Shown here: positions 36,059 through 46,408 of the stretch, in pieces
Layout: every line of letters starts with the position of its first letter
Position numbering within the stretch: the stretch's first letter is position 1
From: Affinundibacterium fentianense
GTDB taxonomy: Bacteria > Pseudomonadota > Gammaproteobacteria > Burkholderiales > Burkholderiaceae_D
NCBI RefSeq assembly: GCF_018139545.1
Contig: NZ_JAGSPJ010000005.1
Location: 62,001-126,000 of the forward strand
Reading direction: 5' to 3'
Length of the DNA: 64,000 nt
Translations under genes and position numbers: made by a program
Notes under the pieces: generated by a model
Told to the model about the DNA's origin: nothing
Seen by the model: the letters and a program-made list of their open reading frames with translations, nothing else
Databases searched by the model: none

Positions 36059-36935
36059 TAGGCGCTACTGAACGGAAAACTCGCGCTCAAGGTCTTGCAT
36101 CTTGAAGAGGCGAACCACCGTCTTAAATGAATATGCTTCTGAGTATGTGCGAATTTTTTCAATGGTTTTGTCCATCCGTTTCAGGCGAAATTCTTCATCT
36201 GTGTCAGTTGCTAAGGCAAATATGAATTCAATTTTATTCTTAAGCTCGTCTGGTAGCGTTTCAGAAAAACGTTTCACTCTTTCAAAGTACTCCGAAAGAA
36301 TTGGATCTGGAACATTGCCTAGCCTAGTAAATCTAACTTCGGCAACAACGGCCCTATCTGATGAGGTTGAGACCGCATCGAATACCAACTTTGGCTGGCC
36401 CTTGACAGCCAAATTTCGATCGAATTTGAGGCCGAGATCTCTCGCCAATTTGGCAATTACAAGCTCTTCAGCAAGGAGGCCGTTTCCCTGAAATGACCGA
36501 CGAAGCGTTTCGGCTGCGGAGATCGAGGGGTTCGTTGCGACTGTTGGCTGTTCCTGTCTTGCCTGAGTGTCAGCAGTTGGTTCTGCAATCGGATCCTCCT
36601 GCTCACTATTGATTTTCGCAAACTTTGCAGAACTTGTGGCGTTTTCAAAGAGGTCTGTGAAGGTTTTGTCATCTTTGAAATCGGTTGGGGCATAAAGAAC
36701 ATGGTGCTTTTTGTAGAGTACAAAAAAGAAGATTGCGACAAGCAAAATTGGAAAGCACATCAAAAACCAGACGTAGACGTGCTGTATTTCCTTATCCAGG
36801 AATGGCAAAACTACTGTGCCACTGACCTCGGCTAGTGCCGCAAATATAGCGATCACCGTAAGCGGGTTCTTAATATGTCCGATCTTTTCAACCATATTTT
36901 TTATTTCCTACCGTGAATGCTTCGAGTGTGGCTAA
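35995..36935 (-). mobile_element. Single integron gene cassette (no integrase seen)
   Basis: The cassette reads TTAGCCAC at its 5' edge (36935 leftward; preceded by G at 36936). This is exactly complementary to the R'' box GTGGCTAAC of its own attC at the 3' edge, as expected for a cassette that circularises through that site. It holds one ORF with a 40-base leader and its attC just after the stop. No intI gene, attI or second attC was found, so it is a lone attC (CALIN/SALIN-type) element. Confidence 0.75.
36065..36895 (-). CDS. Cassette gene: two-helix membrane protein with PD-(D/E)XK-like domain
   Basis: A 276-residue protein. Two transmembrane helices (about 13-32 and 41-61), a charged/disordered linker (to about 125), then a C-terminal alpha/beta domain. 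It has E143 in a helix (LLAEELVIAKLA), then D173 (KLVFDAVST) and E186-x-R188 (VAEVRF), which resembles the E...D...ExK layout of PD-(D/E)XK nucleases with Lys replaced by Arg. AGGAAA lies upstream of ATG. Integron cassettes in other bacteria often carry phage-defence or toxin-antitoxin genes. A defence role here is inference; nuclease activity is not shown. Confidence 0.7.
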   Translation of the reverse strand: MVEKIGHIKNPLTVIAIFAALAEVSGTVVLPFLDKEIQHVYVWFLMCFPILLVAIFFFVLYKKHHVLYAPTDFKDDKTFTDLFENATSSAKFAKINSEQEDPIAEPTADTQARQEQPTVATNPSISAAETLRRSFQGNGLLAEELVIAKLARDLGLKFDRNLAVKGQPKLVFDAVSTSSDRAVVAEVRFTRLGNVPDPILSEYFERVKRFSETLPDELKNKIEFIFALATDTDEEFRLKRMDKTIEKIRTYSEAYSFKTVVRLFKMQDLEREFSVQ

Positions 36936-37452
36936 CTTGTTTTAAAGTGAAAGAAACCGAAGTTAACACATGCATTCATTTAATACAATGATGTTCAAAT
37001 GTCTGCGATAAGCAGATGGGGCTTGAGGCTTCATTGTTATGCTGCATATCAATCCAGTTGAACAAAGGGAATCTCTAAGTTGGACGAGTTTTGTTGTTTG
37101 CTCTTCGCCCTAAGGACCTTTTTGGGTGCAAAGCGCACACTAACTTTCCCAAGCTCCACATAACCACTTTCAAAGCGAAATACGACAAGGAATCACTATT
37201 GTTCGCCTGTTTCATAGCTGCCAATCCATATAGTAATATTGACTCCGTCCCCAATAAAAAATAATGAAAAATAAGACCAGTTTTTATAAACTCTGACCCT
37301 AATTTTTCTTGTTGTTTTTCCTGTTGCGCTGCACTATTCTTGAGCCCAAGTTTGATTTTTCATTGTCTGTTTGCGAGTTTTCAAAACTTTATTTGGAAGT
37401 TCTCGCAAAACATCAGTAGGTACTTCGGTATCACGCAAAGTAGGGGAATGTT
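36936..37452. other. Region between the cassette and gltB
   Basis: Just over 500 bases. Part is the likely gltB promoter region. A weak hairpin (TCTGCGATAAGCAGA, about 37001-37015) and a TAACAATGA string near 37028-37039 might be traces of a second attachment site but do not fold as an attC. No gene recognised. Confidence 0.5.
37239..37267 (+). promoter_or_regulatory. Candidate sigma-70 promoter of gltB
   Basis: TTGACT (37239-37244) and TAATGA (37262-37267) are spaced by 17 bases, about 185 bases before the gltB ATG, giving a long leader. Confidence 0.5.
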
Positions 37453-40400
37453 ATGCACGCACAAGGTTTATACGATCCAAGTAATGAAAAAGACGCCTGT
37501 GGTGTCGGTTTTGTTGCGCATATCAAGGGCAAGAAGTCGCATGCCATCGTTGAGCAAGGTTTGTTGATTCTGAAAAATTTGGATCACCGTGGCGCGGTCG
37601 GTGCCGATGCCTTGATGGGTGATGGTGCGGGTGTCTTGATTCAAATTCCTGATCAATACTATCGCGAAGAGATGGCGAAGCAAGGTGTGGAATTGCCGCC
37701 GCCAGGCGAATATGGCGTGGGCATGATTTTCCTGCCGAAGGAACATGCTTCCCGTTTGGCCTGCGAACAAGAAATCGAACGTGCGGTGCGCGCTGAAGGC
37801 CAAGTAGTCTTGGGTTGGCGTGATGTGCCGGTCGATCGTGAGATGCCGATGTCGCCGACAGTGCGCGAAAAAGAGCCAGTGATACGCCAGATCTTTATCG
37901 GTCGCGGCCCAGACATCATGGTGACCGATGCTTTGGAACGTAAGCTGTACGTGATTCGTAAATCGGCAGTGCATGCGATTGAGGCTTTGCACCTCTTGCA
38001 TGGCAAAGAATACTTCGTGCCGTCGATGTCGGCACGTACCATCGTCTACAAAGGTTTGCTGTTGGCTGACCAAGTCGGCGTCTACTACAAAGACTTGCAA
38101 GACGAACGTTGCGTATCCGCTTTGGCTTTGGTGCATCAGCGTTTCTCGACAAATACTTTCCCAGAATGGCCATTGGCTCACCCATATCGCATGATTGCCC
38201 ATAACGGCGAGATCAACACGGTGAAAGGTAACTTCAACTGGATGCGTGCACGTGAAGGCGTGATGAAGTCCGCTGTGCTCGGTGACGATCTGCAAAAACT
38301 CTATCCGCTGATTTTTGAAGGCCAATCCGATACCGCAAGTTTCGATAATGCGCTTGAATTGTTGGTGATGGCGGGCTATCCAATCGCCCAAGCGATGATG
38401 ATGATGATTCCTGAAGCGTGGGAAAATCATACGATGATGGACGACAATCGTCGTGCTTTCTATGAATACCATGCAGCGATGATGGAACCATGGGATGGTC
38501 CAGCGGCGATGGCATTTACCGATGGTCGTCAAATTGGCGGTACTTTGGATCGCAATGGATTGCGTCCAGCGCGTTACATTATTACTGACGATGATTTAGT
38601 GGTGATGGCGTCGGAATCGGGTGTGTTACCCATTCCGGAAGCACGCATCATCAAAAAATGGCGTCTACAACCGGGTAAGATGTTCTTGATCGATTTGGAA
38701 GCAGGTCGCATCATCGACGATAAAGAAATCAAAGATACCTACGCCAACGCCAAGCCTTATAAGCAGTGGATTAATTCAGTGCGTATCAAGCTCAGTTCCT
38801 TGAAAGGCGAGCCAGACAATACGCCAGAAGCCGCGTCACTGTTGGATCGCCAGCAAGCCTTTGGTTACACTCAGGAAGATATCAAATTCTTGATGGAGCC
38901 AATGGCGGTATCGGGTGAAGAAGCGATTGGTTCTATGGGTAATGATGCTTCTTTGGCGGTGATGTCGAACAAGCTCAAACCTCTCTACAACTATTTCAAA
39001 CAGTTGTTCGCGCAAGTGACGAATCCACCGATCGATCCAATCCGCGAAGCGATGGTGATGTCTTTGGTGTCTTTCATTGGCCCTAAACCGAATCTGCTCG
39101 ACACCAACAACATCAATCCACCGATGCGTTTGGAAGTGTCGCAACCGATCTTGAACTTTGACGACATCGCCAAGCTGCGTAATATCAGTGCGAATACGGG
39201 CGGCAAGTTCAAATCTTACGAACTCGATATTTGCTATCCAGTCGCTTGGGGCAAAGATGGTATCGAAGCACGCTTAGCATCCATCTGCGCGGAAGTGGTT
39301 GATGCGGTGAAATCCGGTCACAACATCATGATCATCACTGATCGCAAAATGGATGCGAACTTTGTGGCGATACCAGCTTTGTTGGCGACTTCTACCGTGC
39401 ATCAACATTTGGTGAGCAAAGGTTTGCGCACCACAACCGGTCTGGTGGTAGAAACAGGTTCTGCACGTGAAACGCATCACTTTGCCTTGCTGGCTGGCTA
39501 TGGCGCAGAAGCGGTACATCCTTACCTGGCGATGCAAACGCTCGCGGATATGGCGAACAAGTTGAAAGACGTAGACGCAGAAAAAGCCATCTACAACTAC
39601 ACCAAAGCAGTTGGCAAAGGCTTGCATAAAGTCATGTCGAAAATGGGCATCTCGACCTACATGTCCTACTGCGGCGCGCAGATTTTTGAAGCCGTTGGTT
39701 TGAACAAATCCTTGGTCGACAAATACTTCAAAGGCACTGCATCGAATGTCGAAGGTATCGGTGTATTTGAAGTAGCAGAAGAGGCGTTGCGCTTGCACAA
39801 GGCTGCTTTTGGTAGCGACCCTGTGTTGACCAATGCCTTGGACGCGGGTGGCGAATATGCTTTCCGTATTCGCGGTGAAGATCATATGTGGACGCCAGAT
39901 TCGATTGCGAAATTGCAGCATTCCACACGTTCGAATAACTTCAATTCCTACAAAGAATACGCACAGATCATCAATGATCAATCTAAACGTCATATGACTT
40001 TGCGTGGCTTGTTTGAATTTAAGATTGATCCTAGCAAAGCGATTCCTCTGGACCAAGTCGAGCCAGCCAAAGAAATCGTCAAACGTTTTGCCACGGGCGC
40101 GATGTCTATGGGCTCTATCAGCACCGAAGCCCATGCGACTTTGGCGATTGCCATGAACCGTATCGGTGGTAAATCGAATACAGGTGAGGGTGGTGAAGAC
40201 CCAGCGCGTTACACACAAGAATTGAAAGGCATACCAATCAAGCAAGGCGCGACCATGGCCTCGGTGATTGGTGCGCAAAATGTGGAGGTTGATATTCCTT
40301 TGCAAGAAGGCGATTCCTTACGCTCACGTATCAAACAAGTTGCTTCTGGCCGTTTCGGTGTAACAGCAGAATACTTAAGCTCTGCTGATCAGATTCAGAT

Positions 40401-42135
40401 CAAGATGGCACAAGGTGCGAAGCCAGGTGAAGGTGGTCAGTTGCCCGGTCATAAGGTATCTGATTACATCGCGAAATTGCGTTTCTCAGTACCAGGCGTT
40501 GGCTTGATTTCGCCTCCACCGCACCACGATATTTATTCCATCGAAGATTTGGCGCAGTTGATTCACGACTTGAAGAACGTCAATCCACGTGCATCGATCT
40601 CGGTGAAATTGGTATCTGAAGTGGGCGTCGGTACGATTGCGGCAGGTGTGACTAAAGCAAAATCAGATCACATCGTGATCGCTGGCCATGACGGTGGTAC
40701 TGGTGCGTCACCTTTGTCATCGATTAAGCATGCCGGTACACCGTGGGAACTCGGTTTGTCTGAAGCGCAGCAAACTTTGGTCTTGAATGGCTTGCGCGGT
40801 CGTGTTCGTGTACAGGCTGATGGCCAAATGAAAACCGGTCGTGACGTGGTGATCGCAGCGATGTTGGGCGCAGATGAAATCGGTTTTGCGACAGCACCGT
40901 TGGTCGTAGAAGGTTGCATTATGATGCGCAAGTGCCATTTGAATACTTGCCCGGTCGGTGTCGCAACACAAGATCCAGAACTGCGTAAGAAATTCTCTGG
41001 TAAACCAGAATACGTGGTGAACTATTTCTTCTTTGTCGCAGAAGAAGCGCGTCAAATCATGGCGCAGTTGGGTATTCGCACTTACGACGAATTGATCGGC
41101 CGCGTTGATCTCTTAGATAAGTCAAAAGCGATCTCACATTGGAAAGCCAAGGGCTTAGATTTCAGCCGCATTTTCCATCAAGTGGATGCAGGCGCGGATG
41201 CTGCGGTTCGTCATGTGGAAGAACAAGACCATGGTCTGGATAAAGCGCTAGACAATAAGTTGATCGCCCAAGCGAAATTGGCCTTGGAAACCGGTGAGAA
41301 AGTTTCTTTCATCCAGCCGATCAAAAACTTGAACCGCACGGTTGGTGCCATGTTGTCGGGTGAGGTAGCGAAGCGTTATGGTCATGCTGGTTTGCCTGAT
41401 GACACTATTCACGTGCAGTTGCAAGGTACAGCGGGCCAATCAGCGGGCGCGTTCTTGGCACGCGGCGTGACTTTGGATTTGGTTGGCGAAGGCAATGACT
41501 ACGTCGGTAAAGGCTTGTCAGGTGGTCGCATCATTATCCGTCCAAATACGGAATTCCGTGGTTGGGCTGTCGATAACATCATTTGCGGCAATACGGTCTT
41601 GTACGGTGCGATTGCGGGTGAAGCTTTCATTAACGGTGTGGCGGGCGAGCGTTTTGCGGTACGTAATTCCGGCGCATTGGCGATCATCGAAGGTACCGGT
41701 GATCATGGTTGCGAATACATGACAGGCGGTACGGTGGTGGTGCTTGGTGCCACAGGGCGTAACTTCGCGGCGGGTATGTCAGGCGGTATCGCTTATGTGT
41801 ATGACCCGGATGGTGAATTCGCAGCGAAATGCAATATGGCGATGGTCACCTTGGAATCGGTGTTAGCGGGTGACGAGCAAGAGAAGACTATCGACAAATC
41901 TCTGTGGCATGCAAAAACACGCGGGGGTGAGCGTGAAACGGATGAAGCGATTTTGCGTAGTTCAATAGAGCGCCATTTCAAACACACAGGCAGCACCCGC
42001 GCCCGCAATTTGTTGGACGACTGGGCACGTAGCCGCGCGAAGTTTGTGAAGGTATTCCCGAACGAATACAAGCGCGCTTTGGCTGAGATGTATGTGGCGG
42101 AACAGGCTGCTTTGAAATTGGAAAAAGCGGCTTAA
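37453..42135 (+). CDS. gltB: Glutamate synthase large subunit (NADPH)
   Basis: A 1560-residue GOGAT alpha subunit. It transfers the amide of glutamine to 2-oxoglutarate to give two glutamates, with electrons from the GltD subunit. The class II amidotransferase nucleophile is Cys16 (KDACGVGF), exposed after removal of a 15-residue propeptide. Other conserved blocks are [24 protein letters not shown], the synthase segment with SGRFGVT and GGTGASPL for FMN, and the Fe-S cysteine run [10 protein letters not shown]. The C-terminal GXGXG beta-helix has repeated Gly motifs. AGGGGAA precedes the ATG. It is followed by gltD after a repeat-filled gap. Confidence 0.99.
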   Translation: MHAQGLYDPSNEKDACGVGFVAHIKGKKSHAIVEQGLLILKNLDHRGAVGADALMGDGAGVLIQIPDQYYREEMAKQGVELPPPGEYGVGMIFLPKEHASRLACEQEIERAVRAEGQVVLGWRDVPVDREMPMSPTVREKEPVIRQIFIGRGPDIMVTDALERKLYVIRKSAVHAIEALHLLHGKEYFVPSMSARTIVYKGLLLADQVGVYYKDLQDERCVSALALVHQRFSTNTFPEWPLAHPYRMIAHNGEINTVKGNFNWMRAREGVMKSAVLGDDLQKLYPLIFEGQSDTASFDNALELLVMAGYPIAQAMMMMIPEAWENHTMMDDNRRAFYEYHAAMMEPWDGPAAMAFTDGRQIGGTLDRNGLRPARYIITDDDLVVMASESGVLPIPEARIIKKWRLQPGKMFLIDLEAGRIIDDKEIKDTYANAKPYKQWINSVRIKLSSLKGEPDNTPEAASLLDRQQAFGYTQEDIKFLMEPMAVSGEEAIGSMGNDASLAVMSNKLKPLYNYFKQLFAQVTNPPIDPIREAMVMSLVSFIGPKPNLLDTNNINPPMRLEVSQPILNFDDIAKLRNISANTGGKFKSYELDICYPVAWGKDGIEARLASICAEVVDAVKSGHNIMIITDRKMDANFVAIPALLATSTVHQHLVSKGLRTTTGLVVETGSARETHHFALLAGYGAEAVHPYLAMQTLADMANKLKDVDAEKAIYNYTKAVGKGLHKVMSKMGISTYMSYCGAQIFEAVGLNKSLVDKYFKGTASNVEGIGVFEVAEEALRLHKAAFGSDPVLTNALDAGGEYAFRIRGEDHMWTPDSIAKLQHSTRSNNFNSYKEYAQIINDQSKRHMTLRGLFEFKIDPSKAIPLDQVEPAKEIVKRFATGAMSMGSISTEAHATLAIAMNRIGGKSNTGEGGEDPARYTQELKGIPIKQGATMASVIGAQNVEVDIPLQEGDSLRSRIKQVASGRFGVTAEYLSSADQIQIKMAQGAKPGEGGQLPGHKVSDYIAKLRFSVPGVGLISPPPHHDIYSIEDLAQLIHDLKNVNPRASISVKLVSEVGVGTIAAGVTKAKSDHIVIAGHDGGTGASPLSSIKHAGTPWELGLSEAQQTLVLNGLRGRVRVQADGQMKTGRDVVIAAMLGADEIGFATAPLVVEGCIMMRKCHLNTCPVGVATQDPELRKKFSGKPEYVVNYFFFVAEEARQIMAQLGIRTYDELIGRVDLLDKSKAISHWKAKGLDFSRIFHQVDAGADAAVRHVEEQDHGLDKALDNKLIAQAKLALETGEKVSFIQPIKNLNRTVGAMLSGEVAKRYGHAGLPDDTIHVQLQGTAGQSAGAFLARGVTLDLVGEGNDYVGKGLSGGRIIIRPNTEFRGWAVDNIICGNTVLYGAIAGEAFINGVAGERFAVRNSGALAIIEGTGDHGCEYMTGGTVVVLGATGRNFAAGMSGGIAYVYDPDGEFAAKCNMAMVTLESVLAGDEQEKTIDKSLWHAKTRGGERETDEAILRSSIERHFKHTGSTRARNLLDDWARSRAKFVKVFPNEYKRALAEMYVAEQAALKLEKAA

Positions 42136-42148
42136 GGGCTGAATAACA

Positions 42149-42330
42149 TCGCCGCAGAGACGCAGAGTACGCAGAGGGAATGCAGGAAAGTGTAAAAGAG
42201 AGATGGCTGTGGAGCCGTCATTCCCGCGAAGGCGGGAATCCAGTGTCTTGTAGTTGATCAAAGAACGCCACTGGACTCCTGCCTGCGCAGGAGTGACAGT
42301 AAAAACTCTTTGAAGTCTCTGCGCCTTTTC
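42149..42330. repeat. Nested palindromic repeats in the gltB-gltD gap
   Basis: The inner pair are two 29-base palindromic units in inverted orientation (42217-42245, core ATTCCCGC/GCGGGAAT; and 42269-42297). Each ends in CCAGTG or its complement. An outer pair flanks them: CGCAGAGAC at 42153-42161 and GTCTCTGCG at 42315-42323. Similar NCCGGGAATCCA-type and GCAGAGACGCAGAG-type elements are widespread in betaproteobacteria. Confidence 0.85.
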
Positions 42331-42384
42331 GACAAAAGAAAGATTTGGGGCAGCTAGCCCGTTCAAAATATTAGAGGTTTTATC

Positions 42385-43848
42385 ATGGGAAAAGTAACCG
42401 GTTTTATGGAATACCAGCGCTTGCAAGAAGCGAGCGAAGCGCCTAAAACACGTCTGAAGCATTACAAAGAATTTTTGATGCATTTGGATGATGGCCAAGC
42501 CAAAATTCAAGCTGCACGTTGTATGGATTGCGGCATTCCGTTTTGTAATAACGGCTGCCCTGTCAATAACATCATCCCTGACTGGAATGATCTGACTTAT
42601 AACGGCAACTACCAACAAGCTTTGGAAGTGCTGCATTCAACGAATAACTTTCCAGAGTTCACCGGAAGAATTTGCCCAGCACCTTGCGAATCTGCTTGCA
42701 CACTCGGTATCAATGAACTGCCAGTCGGCATCAAATCGATTGAACACTTCATCATCGACAAGGGTTGGGAAAACGGTTGGGTTACACCACAAATTCCTGC
42801 GCACAAGACTGGTAAGAAAGTGGCGATCGTCGGTTCGGGTCCAGCAGGTTTGGCGGCGGCGCAGCAATTGGCGCGTGCTGGTCATGATGTGACTGTGTTC
42901 GAGAAAAATGATCGCGTCGGTGGCTTGCTGCGTTATGGTATCCCTGATTTTAAAATGGAAAAATCCCACATCGACCGTCGTGTTGAACAAATGCAAGCTG
43001 AGGGTGTGACTTTCCGTACCGGCGTTTTAGTCGGTAAAGATTTTCCGAGCAATATTACAAACTGGTCGAAAGAGACAGTCTCTCCCGACGAGTTGAAAAA
43101 AGAATTTGATGCCGTGATCGTCGCAGGTGGCGCAGAAGTGCCGCGTGATTTACCTGTACCGGGTCGTGAACTCAAAGGTGTGCACTTCGCAATGGAATTT
43201 TTGCCCGTGCAAAATAAGGTGAATGCAGGAGACAAGTATAAAGATCAGATCATGGCAAGCGGTAAGCACGTGGTCGTGATCGGTGGTGGTGACACAGGTT
43301 CAGATTGCGTAGGAACCTCGAATCGTCATGGCGCAAAATCAGTCGCTCAATTTGAACTGATGCCACAGCCACCAGCGCAGGAAAATAAGCCCTTAGTCTG
43401 GCCTTACTGGCCTACCAAATTACGCACATCCTCTTCGCACGAAGAAGGCTGCGATCGTGATTGGGCAGTCGCTACCAAACGTCTAGAAGGCAAGGGCGGT
43501 AAAGTAGAAAAACTGATCGCATGCCGCGTCGAATGGAAAGACGGCAAGATGTCCGAAGTACCTGATTCCGAATTCGAAATGAAGGCAGATTTGGTATTGC
43601 TAGCCATGGGCTTTGTCTCACCAGTCGGGCAAGTCTTAGAAGCTTTCGGTGTCGATAAAGACGCTCGTGGCAACGCACGTGCGACGACTGATGGTGAAGG
43701 CTGCTACAAAACTAATGTTGAAAAAGTTTACGCAGCCGGCGATATGCGTCGTGGCCAATCGCTGGTAGTGTGGGCGATCCGTGAAGGCCGTCAATGCGCG
43801 CGTGAAGTGGATGCGTTCTTGATGGGGGCATCCGTGTTACCACGATAG
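42385..43848 (+). CDS. gltD: Glutamate synthase small subunit (NADPH)
   Basis: A 487-residue GOGAT beta subunit. It oxidises NADPH through FAD and passes electrons to GltB. The N-terminal Fe-S cysteines are present ([17 protein letters not shown] and [13 protein letters not shown]), then the FAD motif [11 protein letters not shown] near residue 150 and the NADPH motif [10 protein letters not shown] near 300. A C-terminal MGFVSP plus [14 protein letters not shown] completes FAD binding. AGAGG precedes the ATG. It forms an operon with gltB, with 249 bases of repeats between, and ends with a strong terminator. Confidence 0.99.
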   Translation: MGKVTGFMEYQRLQEASEAPKTRLKHYKEFLMHLDDGQAKIQAARCMDCGIPFCNNGCPVNNIIPDWNDLTYNGNYQQALEVLHSTNNFPEFTGRICPAPCESACTLGINELPVGIKSIEHFIIDKGWENGWVTPQIPAHKTGKKVAIVGSGPAGLAAAQQLARAGHDVTVFEKNDRVGGLLRYGIPDFKMEKSHIDRRVEQMQAEGVTFRTGVLVGKDFPSNITNWSKETVSPDELKKEFDAVIVAGGAEVPRDLPVPGRELKGVHFAMEFLPVQNKVNAGDKYKDQIMASGKHVVVIGGGDTGSDCVGTSNRHGAKSVAQFELMPQPPAQENKPLVWPYWPTKLRTSSSHEEGCDRDWAVATKRLEGKGGKVEKLIACRVEWKDGKMSEVPDSEFEMKADLVLLAMGFVSPVGQVLEAFGVDKDARGNARATTDGEGCYKTNVEKVYAAGDMRRGQSLVVWAIREGRQCAREVDAFLMGASVLPR

Positions 43849-43933
43849 TGGTCGTTGAAGTCTGCCAGTGCTGTCGATACAATGTATTTTTGTACCGTGT
43901 TTATTGAGTAGTACCATGTTGTATTAAGGCTTG

Positions 43934-43975
43934 CCTCCAATTCTCTCTTACCGAGCGAATTGGAGGTTTTTTTTT
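43934..43975 (+). terminator. Terminator of gltBD
   Basis: A 10-bp perfect stem (CCTCCAATTC / GAATTGGAGG) with a 13-base loop is followed by nine Ts. Confidence 0.9.
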
Positions 43976-44287
43976 ATCTAGAAGGACTGCATTGGATCGA
44001 TCTTTTGATCAGCGAATAAACGTCCTAGATCGGCTGAGAATCTAGTTGACTGCTGATGCGTCAAATCTTCAATTCGCCTTGATTTCGCGCAAACAGAATT
44101 GTTTTCGCCTCTGAAAACAACGGCTTAACAATGTTTAACAAAATAGTGTCGCATTATCTCCTGTGAATTTCCCGATGGAAAGCTCACTTCCTATAATGGT
44201 GGCTTCAAAGTGGTCATATCGATTAAACAATCGAGATGGACTGAAGCGATTGGATTGAGTTTTCAATTTCTAATGGGAGAAGCGTAA
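43976..44287. other. Leader region of the chemotaxis receptor gene
   Basis: About 310 bases without a gene. TATAAT at 44192-44197 is a clear -10 element but its -35 partner is poor. A flagellar-type (sigma-28) promoter was not convincing. Confidence 0.45.
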
Positions 44288-46255
44288 TTGGCATTTAATA
44301 TTTTTGGCCCCGGCAAACTCATCATGCGCAGTTTGCGCATGCCCGCAAAGTTTTCAATTATTGTCGTTACTTTGCTCATCCCTCTCATGATGCTTTTGTA
44401 TTTGTATGTGAATAAGGCGAATGCGGACATAGACTTCGCGGAGAACGAAGCCACTGGGGTGCATTTTCACAAGCGTGTGAATCCTTTAATGGATGCAGTT
44501 CTATTTCATCGTGGTCAAGCCTTGCTTCGTTTGCTGGAGATCGAGGACAAAGCGCTGACGAATGAAGCGGCGAATGCGGTCGAAAAGGGTTTTGCAGCGA
44601 TGGAAAAAGCCTTAGCAGAGGCCGACCCTTATCAGCTAAAGCCCGTGTTAGCCAAAGCAAAAGAAGCTTGGATGGATGCGGAACGATCGACCTATGCTGA
44701 AACAGCACAAATTACTGCAAAGTATTCGAAAATTAATGAGGCATTACTTGAACTGCGGCGTCAGATTTCAGAATTGTCGAGCTTGGCTCTCGATCCTGAT
44801 GTCGATAGTTACTATCTGATGGCAGCTTCAACCGAAAAATTACCGGAAGTGACGGCCAATTTAGCACCCCTACGCGGATTGGTTGCCTATGTTGCGGCTA
44901 AACCAGATAAAGCTGATTCGACGCGTACCCGCATCGCTGCTTTTATGGCGCTGATAAGGCGTGACGTGACGGATGCCAAAGATGCTTTGTCTCGGGTAAG
45001 CAAAGTTAATGGGCGTGCCCTAAAGGATGTTGACCAAACCGTCTTTGATCGCGCTGATGCCTATTTGAATTTAATTCAGACGACGATCATGGGGCCAGAG
45101 GTAAGTGGGCAAGCTAAAGCGATCTACAGTGCAGGAAGTGAAGTCATACTTGCCAATGAAGCGTTGACAGAGAAAACCTTAAAGGCATTGGGGAATGCTT
45201 TGGAATTGCGTATCCAAACCTTGAGGAATTATCGGAATCTTATGCTGATTGGTGTGATCATTGCGCTCAGCATTGCAATGTATGCGCTATACACGTTTTA
45301 CCTCACTTCGATGAGTGGTTTTAAGAGCATGTCGAAACGTGTGAATATGCTCGGCGAGGGCGACTTAACCACATCGAATGCCGCGATCGGTCAGGACGAA
45401 ATTTCAGAGTCAATTAATATTTTCCGCACCAGCGTGCAGGCTTTGTCGCGCATTGTTGCTGGGGTGCGCGAATCTGCCGAGTCGATCAGTTTGGCAACCA
45501 CGGAAATTGCTGCTGGCAATAATGACTTAGCAGAACGAGGTGCAAAAATAGCTGGCACAGTTCAACATACTGCGGAAAATATGGAGTCGCTGGCGGCCAA
45601 GGTTTCGCATAATTTAGACAATGCTAAACAGGCAGATCAGTTGGCATCATCTGCTTTTCAGGTCGCGACAAAAGGCGGTGCGATTGTTTCGCAAGCAGTT
45701 GAAACGATGGAAAAAATCACGATCTCCTCGCGCAAAATTGGAGAAATCACCGAGGTCATTAATGGTATCGCGTTTCAAACCAATATTTTGGCTCTGAATG
45801 CGGCCGTCGAGGCGGCACGAGCTGGTGAGCAAGGAAGGGGGTTCGCAGTGGTTGCATCCGAAGTACGAAGTCTTGCCCAACGCAGTGCCAGTGCAGCAAA
45901 AGAAATTGGGGATTTGATTCGTGATTCGATTCAAGACATCGAGTCGGGTGCGCGTTATGTGAATGATGCTGGTACGACGATGAAAGAGATCGTGAACTCT
46001 GTACAAAATGTAACTGCTATCATGGATGAAATTACTCGCGAATCGAATGAGCAGTCCCATGAGATTAACGAGATGGCCGAAGCAGTGCGTGAAGTCGATT
46101 CTAGTACGCAGCAGAACGCTGCAATGGTCGAGGAGATCTCTGCTGCCGTCATGTCCCTAGAAGAGCGCGCGAATTTCTTGGCAGAGTCTGTCAAGACTTT
46201 TAAGATCGATGCGGCAAGAGCGACCGTAAAAGCGAATAAATTAATCGGGTATTGA
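44288..46255 (+). CDS. Methyl-accepting chemotaxis protein
   Basis: A 655-residue transmembrane receptor. The TTG start at 44288 follows GGGAGA; an ATG at 44324 is alternative. TM1 lies at about 22-42, a helical periplasmic sensing domain at 43-310, and TM2 at about 315-338. A HAMP domain (about 340-395) leads to a signalling domain with the hairpin tip ERGAK...AFQTNILALNAAVEAARAGEQGRGFAVVASEVRSLAQRS. It relays ligand sensing through CheA/CheW to the flagella. The ligand is unknown. The ends are divided from the next gene by a bidirectional terminator. Confidence 0.95.
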   Translation: MAFNIFGPGKLIMRSLRMPAKFSIIVVTLLIPLMMLLYLYVNKANADIDFAENEATGVHFHKRVNPLMDAVLFHRGQALLRLLEIEDKALTNEAANAVEKGFAAMEKALAEADPYQLKPVLAKAKEAWMDAERSTYAETAQITAKYSKINEALLELRRQISELSSLALDPDVDSYYLMAASTEKLPEVTANLAPLRGLVAYVAAKPDKADSTRTRIAAFMALIRRDVTDAKDALSRVSKVNGRALKDVDQTVFDRADAYLNLIQTTIMGPEVSGQAKAIYSAGSEVILANEALTEKTLKALGNALELRIQTLRNYRNLMLIGVIIALSIAMYALYTFYLTSMSGFKSMSKRVNMLGEGDLTTSNAAIGQDEISESINIFRTSVQALSRIVAGVRESAESISLATTEIAAGNNDLAERGAKIAGTVQHTAENMESLAAKVSHNLDNAKQADQLASSAFQVATKGGAIVSQAVETMEKITISSRKIGEITEVINGIAFQTNILALNAAVEAARAGEQGRGFAVVASEVRSLAQRSASAAKEIGDLIRDSIQDIESGARYVNDAGTTMKEIVNSVQNVTAIMDEITRESNEQSHEINEMAEAVREVDSSTQQNAAMVEEISAAVMSLEERANFLAESVKTFKIDAARATVKANKLIGY

Positions 46256-46334
46256 GATTGTTCGCTTGCTATCGATTATCGCTTTTGTTTTCGTCATGAA
46301 TGAAAAAAACTGACATCGCACTTTGCCCCGAAAG

Positions 46335-46374
46335 AAAAAATCCCATCAAGTTGGACTTCGATGGGATTTTTTTT
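46335..46374. terminator. Bidirectional terminator between receptor and kinase genes
   Basis: A stem AAAAAATCCCATC / GATGGGATTTTTT around a 12-base loop lies between the convergent MCP and histidine-kinase genes. Confidence 0.88.
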
Positions 46375-46408
46375 ATGCATGGATTGGAGCAGTTCCAATG
46401 TTCATTCT

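Noticed and set aside
36937..37060. Second attC site upstream of the cassette
   Set aside because: GTTAACT and TAACAATGA strings occur, but no paired arms of attC length with spacers could be drawn.
37468..38532. Long minus-strand frames across gltB (for example 354 residues at this position)
   Set aside because: They are antisense shadows of the gltB coding frame, with His/Arg-rich low-information translations.
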